NCBI GenBank assembly: GCA_013397845.1
Contig: VZTG01004580.1
Coordinates: 124,001-188,000, forward strand
Reading direction: 5' to 3'
DNA from: Melanocharis versteri
Taxonomy: Eukaryota; Chordata; Aves; Passeriformes; Melanocharitidae
Length of the DNA: 64,000 bases
A program made the translations under genes and the position numbers. Positions 26,601-40,700 of the stretch are shown piece by piece. The notes beneath the pieces are model-generated. The model did not search any database, was not told where the DNA came from, and was given only the letters and a program-made list of their open reading frames with translations. The first letter of the stretch is position 1. Every line of letters begins with the position of its first letter.

Positions 26601-28898
26601 TACAGACTGGAACAACAATCAAATAAACCACTTTCTGGGAAATATTCCCTATTGTGATCACACCAACATGAGAAATGTTGTGCTATGGTGCTGACAAGCA
26701 AAGAGAAGTTTTCATAAAGCTGTAATACCAAATCCTGTTATTGTCAGATTGCTAAAGATGCCTATGAAATTATTCTTTTATAACCATGAAACTGTTAATC
26801 ACTCGGTGATGAAATACTTGAGACATTAGTTTCAGCTGAATTTAAGTTGCTTCTGAGCCTCTTTTCAGACCTTAGTGTTCCTAGGGTTCAGTGAGCTATG
26901 CTCATTAATGGCACTCTACTTTTAATGTAGCCCAACCCATTAAAACACTGGCATTGCATTTATTCAGTCAGCAAGTCCTGACTCCTTGCAAAGAGAGCGT
27001 ATCACACGTAGGACTTCAATGCCATGGTTACCTCTCCGTCTGCATAGCTGTAAGTAGATGGTGTACAAATGTCTTGGTAGAGACCACTAACCTGTTCTAC
27101 AGGTATGTGCATGTTTCTCTTCCTGTGCTGTCAGTAACTCTTGCCCCTCCACAGCTAAGTCAGCAAGAACATCTCAGTGATATAGAATTAACCCCAAATA
27201 TTCACCAGCGCTGACAAAAATCAGCTTTGACAGAACTTGTTCTGATTGGAGACTTTATCTTGCAGTGATGTAATATTATCTCCTAGTATTTTTAGCCTGA
27301 TTTCCTAGAAAGCATCCATAACTAGCTAGAACAGGGCGAGAATTCTTTTTGCATCAGAAACATGTAGGGTTCATGTAAACGGGATTGTTATCACTACAAA
27401 ACTTTGAGGCACCTCCCAGTGACTTGGATGAGCCTTCCAACACCTAGCCAGAGGAAATGAAGCTTTTTTTGTTGCTGGTTCTTTGTACTCAGAGCCTTCA
27501 TCTTAATCTTCAAAGGCCTTAATTAACTCAATCTCAACTTCATAAAGAGCACCTTTCCCCTGTCTCTGTGAGGTTTATTTGTAACAGTTCTACTCCCTAG
27601 AAATGCCAAACCCACTGACCTTAAGCATATAACATGTGAAAACAGAAAACAAAATTTTCTCAGCTACGTCCTCACATCTCTTCAGCAGAGGGAAATGGAA
27701 ATGCCCACAAACCTATCCACTCTGAGACTAAAATGTCAACTCCATTTTTGCAGTTGTTTGCATACACAGCCACAAGAAGAAAAGAGTGATAAATTAATAC
27801 AGGAAATGTTTGAGGGGGGGTAGGGAATTGATAGTGTTGGCAGAGAAAGGGACGACTGGAGGAAAAGGGCCACAACTGCTGCAAAAGGCAAGCATCAGTC
27901 TCAGAGGTGCTTCCGAGTGCTCCCGTGGCCAATATGAAAACCCAGCATGAAGAATGAACCTGAACCCCACAGCCCCTTGCAGTCTATGAGATTTATCCAA
28001 AGTGCTGGCAGAGAGGATGAAGACTGTAGCCTAAGTAAGAAGAACAAAATGACAGCTTTTTTTTGTGTCGTATGAAAAATGGCTGTTTTACAGAACATTT
28101 TTTTCTGATGGGAGTTGAATGGTTATTTCTTCTGCTTCTAAGCTCTTTCTACCTTTTCAAATAGCTAAAAATAGAGCCTAATAACCCAAAGCTGATACCA
28201 ATAGGTGTCAAACTCAGACACTGAATGCACAAACTGAGAAACCAGGTAAGTATTTGCATGTGCAGTTTTGATGTTATAAACATTTGTATGTCTCTCCTTA
28301 CCCTGTGTGTATACATCCTGTAAAATGCAAGATTCTTTAATTTGTAGAAAATTAAATGAAATTAAATGAAGCACAAAGTTAATGTTTAAAAAAACTGAGT
28401 AAAAGAATGCAATGAGACATACTGGACACCTACACTTCATTTGCATTATGCATGAGTTTCTATCACACCATCTCTGCCATAAGAGTACTATATGCACAGC
28501 TAATTAAATAAACCCAAATTGCTTGTATAATGTAAGTTTTTTACAGCTTTTCTAAAGGCATGGTAGCACGGATGATGCTGTAAATTCTTCTATTCTCTTT
28601 TCCTTCTGTCTTCTTACAACTTTAATGTTTTTGACTTGTGTCTGCCTGTGCACCAATCACTTCTGTCTGGTAGGTGTGTTAGTACATCTCTTCTGTCATC
28701 GGATAACATGCTAATGCCACTGTATTATCCATTTGAAATGTGAAACCAAGGGAAGACTGGTGAAAAAGATCCTACTTATAGGGGAACAAGTACACTAGAA
28801 GCTTGCTCTCTAAAATGAAGCCTAATGATAAGAAAAAACAGCAAAGTCACACAAATAGGTTATTTTACAACGGAGGAAGACTCATTCCCTCCCCACAG
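23613..28898. other. No recognised gene; TA/CATA-rich patch
   Basis: An imperfect alternating TA/TG/CA stretch lies at about 24051-24150 (repeated tacat, tatat and atgta words). Short A runs lie at about 25017-25031 and 25920-25933. A 160-codon minus-strand frame (25431-25913) has no recognisable similarity and is treated as chance. Nothing else can be named. Confidence 0.45.
24051..24150. repeat. Degenerate TA/TG/CA simple repeat
   Basis: Overlapping words such as acatac, tatatac, gtatatatgt and acatgcatat give an alternating purine-pyrimidine composition over about 100 bp, without a strict period. This is a decayed microsatellite-like tract. Confidence 0.6.
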
Positions 28899-29050
28899 TG
28901 CTGCACGTATCTCATGACAATGCTGAGTGGCAAAGACGTACAGATGTCCAAGGCACACTCACCCTTACTTTTTGCTTCTTGAATGACATCTTTACTCCGC
29001 TGTCACCAGCTATTTCTGCACTCTACGGGCTCTGCTTTAAAGTACAGAAG
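28899..29050 (+). other. Exon-like block with strong splice sites
   Basis: The 152-nt block is preceded by a pyrimidine-rich acceptor (cattccctccccacag) and followed by a near-consensus donor (aag then gtgagtaaag). One frame is open throughout: a split first codon, then LHVSHDNAEWQRR, ending ALYGLCFKVQK at a phase-0 donor. A second frame is open only for about 27 codons. I do not recognise the peptide. It could be an internal coding exon of an unidentified plus-strand gene, an exon of a long non-coding RNA, or a coincidence. No partner exon was identified with confidence. Confidence 0.25.
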
Positions 29051-32000
29051 GTGAGTAAAGTTCCTTTTCCCAAAGGAATCAACAGTCAATTCAGGTACCA
29101 TCCAGCCTCATCTGAGAGGGATGAAATACAGAAGCAGAGGCCACAATAAAGACCCCTTCCCACAGGGGATATCAGCAAAGCTCACACTGCACCAGGAAAG
29201 CTTCACATTGCTCCCCAGCCACAGCATGGCTAGCGGGTCCCTCCTTTCCCCTTCTCCTACAGGTGATGTGTTCTTGCTTTTCGAATAAGTTTTCCAAGAG
29301 ATATTGAACTAAAATCCAGCTCCCCAGCTGAGATAATTCGAATGTGTCTTTCCACACCCTCCCCAACAAAAATCTGAGTGCAGACTGACAATTCTCTTTG
29401 TATTTCCATCAACTCTTGTACATTTTTGAGCAGCCTTTCTGAAAAACACATTTCCAAGCATTTGCTTTGCTTGTTGCAAGGCATTCTAGGCCTTCTGCTT
29501 TGGGTAGGGTAGGCTGATTTTTTTTCTCTTTCTTCAGTCTGAAAAGGAGACATCAGCTCTGCTTTAACCCTCAAATCAAGACAATTTAATTTAATTTCTA
29601 AGCACAGGGCAGAGCAAAGTAACTTATACAGAAACTGAGATGGTTTGATACTTCCATCAGAAAAAATAACAAGTAAGGCTTTGAACAAAGGCTAGACCAT
29701 TGCACGATGATATACCCAGAAAGTTTTTCAGGCAAGAGTTGCATAACGCAATGCTTCAGAAAATCAATATCTATACTTTATACTGTTCTAAAAGTATCCT
29801 GTTTACTTTCACAGTGATAACACAATTTTGTCTGGAAAATAAACCTGATACCTAGCATTAAAGTTTAATAGATAAGCAAACCCAGATTTTCCCCCTGCTT
29901 TGTCCCTTGCTGTTCTTCAAGTAGTTAAAAGGCATCACACTGTATAGCTTAAAATGCACCTATTTATTTTGATCTGACAAAGAAAGTAAAGCATTTCATC
30001 TGAGACCTAAATCTAAAATCTGCAGTGAATGTATTTAGGACAGAACAAAACAGAAGGGATATGTATGAAATAGATTGGGCAAAACCTTAAGCCCACTGAA
30101 TCCTGTGGCAAAATCTCCATTGGTTTTATAGAGCCAAGATTTTACCTTTCAATCACAGCATGACCACAGCTGATGCTGCACAACTTTTAGAGGAGGACAA
30201 AAGATTAAAAACTCAATATTCAACATACAGTCAAGTTTAGATTCAGTTGAACTCTGAGCTGACATCCAGCACATGGTTTATTCAGCAGAGGAAAATTACA
30301 GATGTGAGAGAATTTTAAGTGTGGTGTGAAGAACAGTCAAATGTAGCCTCTTTTTAAATCAAAATGCCAGTCTTTCTCTTTAATTTGGTACACAAAAAAA
30401 CTTCTGTATAATTTTCATAGGCTAAAATAGTTTAAGGGTGACCTTCTAGTCTGGTCAGCTGTAATCTTCTGAAATACAATGCCATAAGGATAGCAACCCT
30501 GGGAATGGGAGAAAAGTGACAGAATAGGGCAATAACAGTGTGCATGTCCAGGCAAAAAGCAGCAAGGAAGACCAGAGTTCATTTTGAACAATCCTAGAGA
30601 ATCCTAATGTGTTTTCTTCCATAATGCTACAGTTCTTAATGTTACCATTTTTAATATGACAGAAATAACAGAAAACATAGGTGTCTTATATGCCTTCTAC
30701 AGCAACAGATTAAAGAAGAAATAGTAAATTCTTTTGGTGGAAAGTGGCCTGGGCGTACTATGGAGCTTAAAGAATGGGGAAGGATGCAAATCCTTAAGAG
30801 CAGCAAATACTTTACAGTTCCAGCTGATATAAGTGACAAAGGTCTATTGACTTCGGTGTAGTGCTCTGCAATCTTGAATTAGTATTTAATTGTCTTCTGG
30901 AGGAGATCTGATGGCATTTGGAATAGCAACCCCTCACTTTCTCCTCTGGAGAACACATTTTTGAGCATTCTGGTAATGAAAAGGAGAAAGCTGTCTAGAT
31001 ATTGATGAACATTATGCAGAAGATTACTTTCTTAAATTGAAAACTGTTTCCCAATGAAAAGTAGTTCTGTGCAAAAGTGAGGCTTTGGTTAAGGTATTTT
31101 TTATTTATACCCTTAATTTCATGGCACAATTACTACTACTCATATCTTTCTAAGAGAATACTGAGATTTAAAACAAGACATTTAAAAAATTATTCTGTGA
31201 GAGAAGTTGATAGCTTTTCTATAGATATAACACAAAAAGTAGTGAAAGTTGTTTTATTTGGAACTGAGTAGAATAGAAATAATACTGCAGTTTCAAAACG
31301 ATTTTCAGTTCCCAGTAAGTGCAACATCACAGGCCAGTGAGGGCATGTTCATTGAGGCCTGATCCTCGTGACTTAATAATACACCTATTAACTGCAAGCA
31401 CATAGCAAATTTCACTGCAATTGCAGTTAAAATCAAACCTGTGCCTCGCTGCTTGGTGGAACAAGGGCCCAAGGCAAACTGGACCATCAGCACAGTGTTT
31501 GAAATGCTCTTGGGGGACTCGTTGGAGTCAGCACCGGTGAGGAGCAGAGGAGGAGCAGCTCGACTCACAGCCGAGGCGCCTGAATGCCAGACAAGGTCTT
31601 CGAGCAGCAAGGAAGATGCTGGCTGGATTCCAGCACAAAGGGAAAAGGGAAAACCATGCCCACAACACTGACCTGAGAGCAAGGCACTGGGGGCAGGGAG
31701 TGGGACTTAGATGGATTTGTACGTAATGCGGGAGCAAGAAACAGCAAAGAGATTTCTTCACAGTGTTGGAATTAACCCTCAGGTCTAATGTTCCTGAGTT
31801 TTGAAACCACCCTGAGCTTGGTGTGTTTAAGAAAACAGTTGCCCTAAGAAAATACAGTTTTGCCATAAGAAATACTATTTTCTTAATATTTTCTGTAAAA
31901 TTGATAGCACTATTTTAAAGCACTTATTAAATACCAGTAAGCACCAATGAAAATCTATTTTACCTGGAGAGTTAAATGATAGTTTTATGCTATAGAGACA

Positions 32001-35000
32001 GTTCCTTATCCTTCAGGATTTAGAGAAAGGAAAAAAGATTTGTACTGATTATCAACGCGATTGCTAAATATTTATTTGCATACGTAAAGATAATAATGTG
32101 TAGAAATGCTTGTGGTGTTGGGCACTTAACATATACTGGCCAAAAAGCTAGGTTGAGGGGAGATTCAGATCTAATTCTGCAAGGGTGGTGAGTATTTCAT
32201 AGCATGTTTTGAAGACTGACTTTTGAAGCAATTTCCAAGTCAACCCTTTTTTTCCTTTCTACTTTTCTTAAATGAAATGGCCTACCCTTCTCTTTCAACA
32301 CTCTAATTATCATTAGCCTCAGAAATCACTTTGCAATTCATGAAAGTCTGAATTCTTCATGTTGACTAAGCAAACCCCTAATAAAAACAAACACTTATTG
32401 CAAACTCATTCCATGGTAATTAATATCCTAATTATATCTGTTTAATATCTGACATGCATCTGTAACAGACAGGGTTCTGCTCTCACTGCTGTCTTCCTGT
32501 TGCTCAAACTTGCACATTGGAAACTCAACAGTCAGCATGTGTCTACAGTAAATTAAAAGCAATCTGTGGTAACTATTTTACCATCTTCTGTCTGAAGCAG
32601 CCAACAGACATGGTCTTTCTTTAGATTTTGGACAGATACAAAGCTCAGTAGGTTTCTCAGACCATTTACATTTCTGAAGATCAAAACGCTAAAGCAGAAG
32701 AGGAGGAGTATCTTCCTGCCAGAACACAGCTCAGAGAGTTTGCCTGCAGCAGCAGCAAAATATTCAGTAGGTGTTTTCATGAATGGTCATGAAAAGGGAG
32801 GGACAATTATCCTACAGTTTCCCCTGAGTAACTGAATAATCCTCCAGGGATGCAATGCCTCAGTAATCCTGCAGTGCATGAGTCAGCATCAGTGCGTGGG
32901 AGAGTTGTTTTCTTTTTTACAGTTCACGGTAGAATTAGAATATTTGGAAATTTGAAACATTTTCAGATTTACAAGTGTAAACTTCTGTAGGATTTTTTTT
33001 CAAGTTTTCCATCAGTACTTATGGACTCTTTTGCAGTAGTTAGAGGCTTAAAAGGATATACATACAGTAAATATGAACATAGCATTGTAACTTCTGCTGT
33101 GCATTGGGAGTGGAAAGGGGAAATATAATTTACTGCATCTGTTCTGTACTGGGAGGGCAGAAAAAATGAATTTGAACACTGCAATACAGTCTACTTAGCT
33201 TCTAGAGTTTTCCTCAAATGTATGATGTAAACACAGTCCCTGAAAGCACTCTGGTTAAAGAGTAAAGAACCCTGGATGTAACTGACCTTCCAACTCCTTG
33301 TCTTTTCTCTGGTGCTCTGAGCATGCACAGACTCATGAATCTATGTGCCTAAGGGACCCAATAGGGTGTTTTACCCACAGGAATACTGTCCTAAGTTTGC
33401 ATGTGCAGAAAATGGAACATAAAATAGCTATCTGAATTATCCTCCATATATCAGCTAATCTGTGGCAGATCCGGACATTAAACTTTGACCTTCAGAATCC
33501 TCATCCTCTGCTTATCAACCAAGGCAGTTTCCATCTAACCTGTCTTCTGGTGTACAGTATCTGCTAACTGCTCACCTGTACGGGAGGAGCTACAGGAAAC
33601 GCTCCAGGAACCATGACAGAGCAATACATTTGCTTCTTAGTAGGTGCTGTCTGATTATTTATACTGATGGCTAGTTACAATTCCAGGAGGATATGTATCT
33701 CAAACTCCTTATGTTTGCATCCTCAGCCATTTTAGGTTTGTATGTAATGGCATTGCTGCATTAAGGCATTCTGTCCATCCCTGAATTATGCATGCAGTCA
33801 GCAGCTGTTCCGATAGCTATACACAGATATGGGCTGAATTACAATGGAAAGATGCCTCTGTATATATAGTCAGGAATTACTTTATTACTTCTACGCACAC
33901 TGGAAAAGAAAGGGCTTTCAGAAGGAAACTGATTTTTTTCTGGAAAACAGAATTATATGAAATCAGAATGAGTGTTGTGAAAAGCCATGAGGAATTATCT
34001 AGACAGATATTCCACTCTGTGTTTATCACTTCACTTCTGGTCTACCTTTTATAGGACTCCAACATGTGAACCACTTGAGACTGACAAATAGTGTATCCTC
34101 AAATTAAGGAGATTAGCTCACACTCTTCCCAGCTCTTTAAAAATTTATTATAAGGCATCTTGCAAAACTTTCTTCTCTGTAAAAGCAGGATTTTGGATTT
34201 TGAAGACATGTCTATCCATGTGTTTGTGTCAGATCAAGAATTCTATGAAGTAATAGCTGGCAAACCTTGAGGTTTCATTGGTGTCAGAGCCAAGTAAGAG
34301 TCATCCATATATTTTCCTAACTAGGCCTATACAACCTTTCCTGCATTCTGTGCTGTTTGCCTCTGTCATGATTTGAAATTTGCCAAAGGAATACAGCATA
34401 CTCAGGCCAAGTATTAAATGAAAACCATATACTATATCAGTGTCACTGAGAAAGACAGCTTGAAAAGAAAGTAAATCTGTTAATTTCTAAATGTGTTTAT
34501 GCTGTTAAGGCAGCAGCATGGCAGTGCATTTCCTGTACAGTTAAAGTTTTTGACTGAAAATATTTTGGAAAATTGGATTCTGGTGAAAATGAAAAATGTC
34601 CTATGGGAATAATGTTATTAACAAAAATAGTAAGGTTTCTATAGGCAATTCTAAGGTTTGATCTTTAAACCTTCCCCCTAACTTTCTCCTTGTGAGCTTT
34701 TGGTTCTTCAAAGCAGCAATGGAATTCTAAGATAATATATTGAAAATGAGTGAAAGGCAGATCTATTACTGAGAAGTGAATGCAGTAAATATAACTATAT
34801 TTCAAAGTTTCCCCATTAGTGGAGCAGAACTGAAAGAAATGAAGCCAATCAAAAACATCCCATGGGCACAAACTGAGACTTTTATAAGCTGCATTCTCTC
34901 TTTCAGCTACAGAGTGATTTGATTGAGGCTAGACATGAGTCAACTGCTCAGCATATCAGCCGCATATCAGCTGCTGAGCTAGGTCAGATCATTAGGTACT

Positions 35001-37644
35001 GATCCCAGGAGCTTCACTGAAGATAATGTTGTTTACTAGAATTTCTTAAAGCTCAATGTTCTGTGTGTAGAATATAATGTTTAATGATACTCAGGATTTG
35101 TAACATTTTTACTTGCATGGCTAATCCTTTCTCTTTAGCAGTTGAGGATCAGGAAGTTACATAAAGATAAAACACTATTGCAATATAAATCATAACATAT
35201 AAAGGGCTTCCATAAATCATTTTAGCTATCAGATATTGCATGTGGCTGCTCTCATGTAATCTAGAGCTTTTACAACACAGCTCAATATCTTTTCACTGAG
35301 TTTTTTTCTCATTCCAGAACAGTCAACCCTTCCTGTTCTGAGCCTGAGATCAAAATGTGATCCATTTCATATTTTGGGTTTCAGTCTGCCATCCATGTTT
35401 CATTTCTACCTCCCTGTTTGCCCATGTATCATAGGTGTTGTCATCCAGACATAGATATAAATGGTCACCTGGATATAGACAAGTATCTTTCTGGCACAAC
35501 CATTGAATTCAAGTTTGTGGACTAGATTTAGTATTTCTTTCTCCTGCCTTCTGTTGAGATTCATTTGGAGGAGAAGTGGTAAGAGCAGTGCAGGCCAGTG
35601 GGGGAACAGCATGTAAAAAACCAAATTCTCGTGAACAGAACAGTTAATAAACCTCTCACTTTTTTCTTTAAATTATCTGTTAATTCACATCCTGGATCAT
35701 GTTTATCACAAGCTTTTTTTTTTACTTGATTAATTTTGGTCTGTGAAAGTAATGAGTGAGGTACCACTCAGCTGCATGTGTTATACCAGGCTGCCACAGA
35801 GGACAGACCATTTTTCACACAACAGCAACATATTTTTCGAGACTTCCTAAGATTTATTTTCAATTCCGTTGTTTCATTTCTGTAACAACAAGATGATATT
35901 GTGGTGAGGAATGCCACAGGGGTATATGAAGGAGATTTTTATTAAATCATAGTGATGTATATACACAAAACAAAATTCTGCCAGAAGGTAAGTCCCATTT
36001 TTAAAGCCTACAGTACATTATTAGACTTGCAGTACACATGAGCCAGGGAAAATCTACCAAACCATGTTAAAATATCTTGCAGAACAACTGATTACAAAAC
36101 ATTCCTTGTACTTTCAGGGAGATATTTTAATGGTTAATTTTTAACTGAATAATGGGTTTGATTTTAAAATACATCACATTCATTGGTTAGCAGCAAGGTG
36201 GCCTCATGAACCCTAGAGTCTGGCTCTTAGTAATAAGTAAAAAAAATAACAATAGGATTTCTGTGTGCTCTACTTTTAATTGCCATGGGCTCCTCCTATT
36301 TCTAGATAGCCATTATTTATTGTTGAAAGCAAAATCATTAAGGAGGCACAAAAACACACTTGAGCATATAGAACACATGGGGTTTTTTATAAGATCTTAA
36401 TTATTTTGTTCTCTCTGTTTCTCTTCGTTTCTCCCAGAAAATACAGGAAATTCAGACAATTTTCAGGCTATGCACTTTCATTCCTCTTCTTGATAACCTA
36501 GCTCTTCTAGATTAACAGAGAGACTTTTCTAACTCTGTAACTTAAAAAAAAATCCGAAAAAACAAAACACTTTTGCATAAGAATAAAATCTTATCATTTT
36601 AATTCTTGGATTTATTTTCCCTTTTCTGCTGTGTTTTTGATAATACTACCCTGCAAGTGAGAAAAATGGGAGACTAAGGAAGACGTAACAAGTTCTATAA
36701 AATATTGAAATTGAAGTATTGAAGCTACAGATTCCCTCCAACTGAAATCACAGTGGATATATGTTCATGGTGACTAATTCTGTACCACTGCAGATTCTGG
36801 ATGCAGAAATGGATTCTTCCTGAAATCTGAAATGTCTGAGTTAGTGAGGGTCTAAAATACTTTTTTTCTTTAAGACGTTTCCATTTGTGAAAATGGCTAA
36901 TGATCTTCTGTGGGACTATATATTAGAATAATTTTCTTAAGCTTACTCAAAGTAGAAGGACAGAAGCTGATGCCTCTGGTATTAATGAATAAATCTCCTT
37001 TATAAATAAATATGTTGGAAGCATCCGAGTATTCATTAAGCCTTAAATAAAAGTTTTGCAAAAATAACAGTTACCCCTTGATTTTTAAAATACTTTATGC
37101 TGAGTAATTTCCAGCACAGTAGGAATTACATTCTTAAGAGAGAGGAGCAGGTCTGTTCTAGAAAGAATGGTTAAGCACATGGATATCCCTGCATATTTAC
37201 AGTAGTTTCTACTTTTCCTTAGACTACAAAGTTAAATTATTAACACTTTCATTTACAGGCTAATCAATGAAATGACACAACCAAGTACCAATAAAATGAC
37301 ACAACCAAGTACCAAGATGCTATTCAGAGAAAGCCAAGATTTTAGTTACAGGATACCACAAAAAGGGGGGAAAAAATAGTATGCATACAGACTAAGAATG
37401 AGTAAAAAAATCTCACAATGTAGCCAAGTAGGCAAATTTTACTCTAGGTTGCATTCACACAGGAGCTGACAAAGATGTGGGAGGTAATTATTCCTTCTTC
37501 TTGATCCCAGTAAGATGAAAAACATTTTTCTCCCTTCCGTTGCTATAAAATGTTGTTGTAAAGAAGATGATGATAAGTAATTCTTCAGGGCCAATTGGAT
37601 AAGAACAAGCATAAATTAGCTTAAATTATACCAAAATTATCTCA
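29051..37644. other. No recognised gene; one tandem 24-mer
   Basis: Open frames are short and unfamiliar. A modestly GC-richer, CpG-containing patch lies at about 31440-31690 and is open in both directions, but no family can be assigned. A 22-nt word is repeated in tandem with a 24-nt period at 37270-37315. The rest is AT-rich sequence without visible RNA genes or nameable retroposons. Confidence 0.45.
37270..37315. repeat. Two-copy 24-bp tandem repeat
   Basis: The word containing aatgacacaaccaagtacca occurs at 37270-37291 and again at 37294-37315 without a mismatch, with a period of 24. This looks like a recent small slippage duplication. Confidence 0.9.
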
Positions 37645-37790
37645 CTGGGTATAAGAGAAGACTTCTTTTTGGCTGTTAAAGCACTGAAATTGTTCTCCTA
37701 TGGAAGTTGTGAAGTATCCTTCACCAGAGGTTTTTAGGATGGGTTAGACAAAAAGCTCTCAGTATGATCTTTGTGTAGACCATTGACCAG
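37645..37790 (+). mobile_element. Old CR1 3' fragment (diverged)
   Basis: The plus strand shows, in CR1 order, agaagacttctttttggctg, gcactgaaattgttctccta, tggaagttgtgaagtatcct, ttcaccagaggtttttagga and tgggttagacaaaaagctct. This parallels the CR1 region encoding and following the last ORF2 residues (aagaattctttac, gcactggaacaggttgccc, gaggttgtggagtctcc, ttggagatattcaaa). Divergence is high and the borders are vague. Confidence 0.5.
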
Positions 37791-40700
37791 CTTCATTCCA
37801 AAGGACTGGAGCTCACGGTCTTCCAAGGTTCTGTATTTCTCCTCTTCTATGGATCAGATTGAGTTTATCACCAGCTGGATCTCTTCTTGTTGCACTTCCC
37901 ATTGCATAAATTTCTTTCTTGCTGTACGAACTTCATGTTTGTAACACTGTGAGTGTACAGGGATTCAGTGAACTTCCTGTTACTTGAGTAATCTCACTAC
38001 TGTATTTCTTGGGACAAATTTTCAGTGTCCCTCTCTAATTGCACGCAACAAGTCTGAACAGAGTTAAAGCCAAAGTAAGCAGCAACTTAGATCCCTAATG
38101 TCCAGTGCAAGTGCTGACTCTTCCCTTTCTCCTGGCTGTGCTCCTGTTGACAAAACCAGCAGCTTTCTGCTACCAGATATCCCATCCTTTCATTTGGCAG
38201 CAAGATCAAAAAAAGCTGTGCTATTTTCAGAATTTCTCTTGTAATACAATCATGACAGAGTATGAAACTGCCAGTTAAATTCCTCAAGTCATGTGGGGAA
38301 AGGTTCTTGGAAGCATCATTGTTTCTTTGGATGTTACTGGGCTCCAGTGGCTCCTCCAGGCACAGTTTGCCACAGTCAGAGGAGTGCCTGCAGGAGCTCT
38401 TACCAGGCTGCCTCACACAGCAAGGGAGGCACAGCCCCACACATCTGCCCTGTCTCGTAACACATGATTTATCCTGGAGGTGCAGGTGTTGACAGCTCAG
38501 AGCAATCTGTGGTAGTTCCATGGAGAGGCGGCACCAGGGATGCTCTCCCTTGCCATCTGCATACAATCCCTGGCATGTCACTGCAATGCTGAGCCTAAGA
38601 AAGCTTAAGGACTTAGGACCCTCAGTCTAAAAAGCACAGAAGAAATTAACTCAGCCTTAGCAGTCTTCACTACTTAAGTATTCAAAATGAAACACTTTGC
38701 TTTGCCTTATTTTAGAGTTCTCCAAGTCTGCACTTACGTGCTCATTAGCAAAATCTCTAAAGTTTTACTTTTAAGTATGTTGGAAATGCCTCAGTTTTGA
38801 CAATATCCCATTCTAAGGAGCCAGGTGATGCATAGCTCACTCAGGCTTTGCAGATGAGGTTCTTTCTATCTCTCTTGCTCAGCTGAGAAGCAGTTTAGAC
38901 CACATCTATTAGAAAAGGCCCTGCACAAAATACAGAGGCTGCTGGTAGTTGCAGTATCCCAGATCTATGACCTAATGACCTTTAATGATTTAAGCATTCA
39001 CAGAAGGGGGAACAAGGCCCACAATACATTTTCTAAGAGAGTACCTGATAGTAGGCTGGAGTGGAATTATCTCAACTTCCACTTTCCAGGGAATAATTAA
39101 ATATTTATTAGATCGGAGGAAGGAAAGAAGAGTAATATGAGAACACTAAGGGGCTAAGTCATAGGCTTCTTGTGGAACAGAGTACTTCTTTTCAAATATT
39201 TAAATTTTGAATTGGAAGAGAGTGCAGAAAGTGAGATACTTACCTTCTCCCAGATGAGAATCATAAGAAAACAGTGAGCTGTAGTGACATGTTCACTCAT
39301 GTCTTTTTTTCTTGGGCCCAGTGAATATTTAATGCATCTGCGAGGATGGATATAGCTTCCACAACAGTGACTGAAAAGAATCTTTTCCACCTGAGTACCA
39401 TTGGCAAAGTAATTTGGGCTTGGAAAACAGATTCAACCTCCTACAGTACAGGAATGAGTCTATTCTAGCTGTGCATTTTGCATAAATACCCAGCTGAGTC
39501 CACTATTGGAACAGAGCCACTGTTTAGGCCATACTTGGCAAGAAGATCTGGCGGAAGGGACTCACATCTAGGTGAAATCTGGTGGTTTGAAACCAATATG
39601 GGAGTAGGGGACTCCAGACAGGTTAGAGATGTGATCTAAATCTTACCAGTTTCTGTTGGCTAAGATGTGCCACCTGCCCAGCTTGCTAGATTTGAGGATA
39701 TCGTATGTCTAGAGCCTACATTTTTCCATGTATTGCATGTGAAGCAATGCATGGAGTTATCTACATAACTCAGGGCTGAGGTATCCTAACAACTGGGTCA
39801 TTTAATAGTCAGTGAAAACTTCCTTGTAAACCTAGATCTGGATTTTGCATTTTCAGTCTGCACTGCAAATGGCTGTACTTCAGGAAGGAAAGACAGAATA
39901 ACCGTTGCTATTTTATACTGTTGCTAAGAAGTCAAGTTTTCTGGACGTCTTCCAGAGGTGAGTGTTAGCTCGGTGGGTCAGCTGCCAAGAAAACCCTGCT
40001 TCTTGCACATACAGGTTTTACTTTTGTGATTCATGGTGTCGCTGTTTCAATGGATGTAGCAGTAGATTATGGCCCTTCTGTAGATTAGCACTGCCCTTCA
40101 GGTAACAAGAACCCAGGAGCCTGCAATCTTCCATGGGAATTGGTATTTAGAATCCAGTCAAATAAGATTTAGGCACCCATGAAGTTCCAGGTGAGCCCTC
40201 TCAGTGGATGTTATATGCAACTGAATAGTTAACCATTCAAGGTGGTGACTTCAAGATTATATATAGAAGAATTTTCTCAACAGTTGCAAAATGGTGTGGC
40301 CACAAATGGACCACAAGTCCACATTGAAGGTGACTGTCTGAAGTCATGCACATGAAATGAACTCTTTCCTCACTGTGAGCCTTTGAGTATTTAGACACAG
40401 AGCAAGACAATTGCACTGTTTATTCAGCTTTTCAGGAGGAGAGAGAAACAGGTCCTTGTAAAAACAACAGCAACAAAAATATATTGAAAGAAAATATTTT
40501 TTTAAGACTCTTTAGAAAATGAGCTTGAACAAAACATTTCAGCTCTGACAACTGTGAGTGATTCAGTTCCATATGAAAATATTGTATCAAAGAGGAGAAT
40601 ATTATCTTTAACTGCTCCTCCACCATGCCGTTTCTGACTCCTGTCCCGAGTCTGAGAAACAGTCAGCATCAGCAGGGTGAATCATCTGTGCTGCACACAG

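Noticed and set aside
31305..31682. 125-codon minus-strand frame in a GC-richer patch
   Set aside because: Several overlapping frames are open on both strands, so composition explains them; there is no recognisable domain or splice structure.
38087..38581. 164-codon cysteine-containing minus-strand open frame
   Set aside because: The cysteines do not follow any secreted-domain pattern I know, and there is no hydrophobic leader. Treated as chance.
39960..40020. tRNA-like phrase gttagctcggtgggtcag
   Set aside because: It resembles an A box only; no B box at the right distance and no stem pairing.
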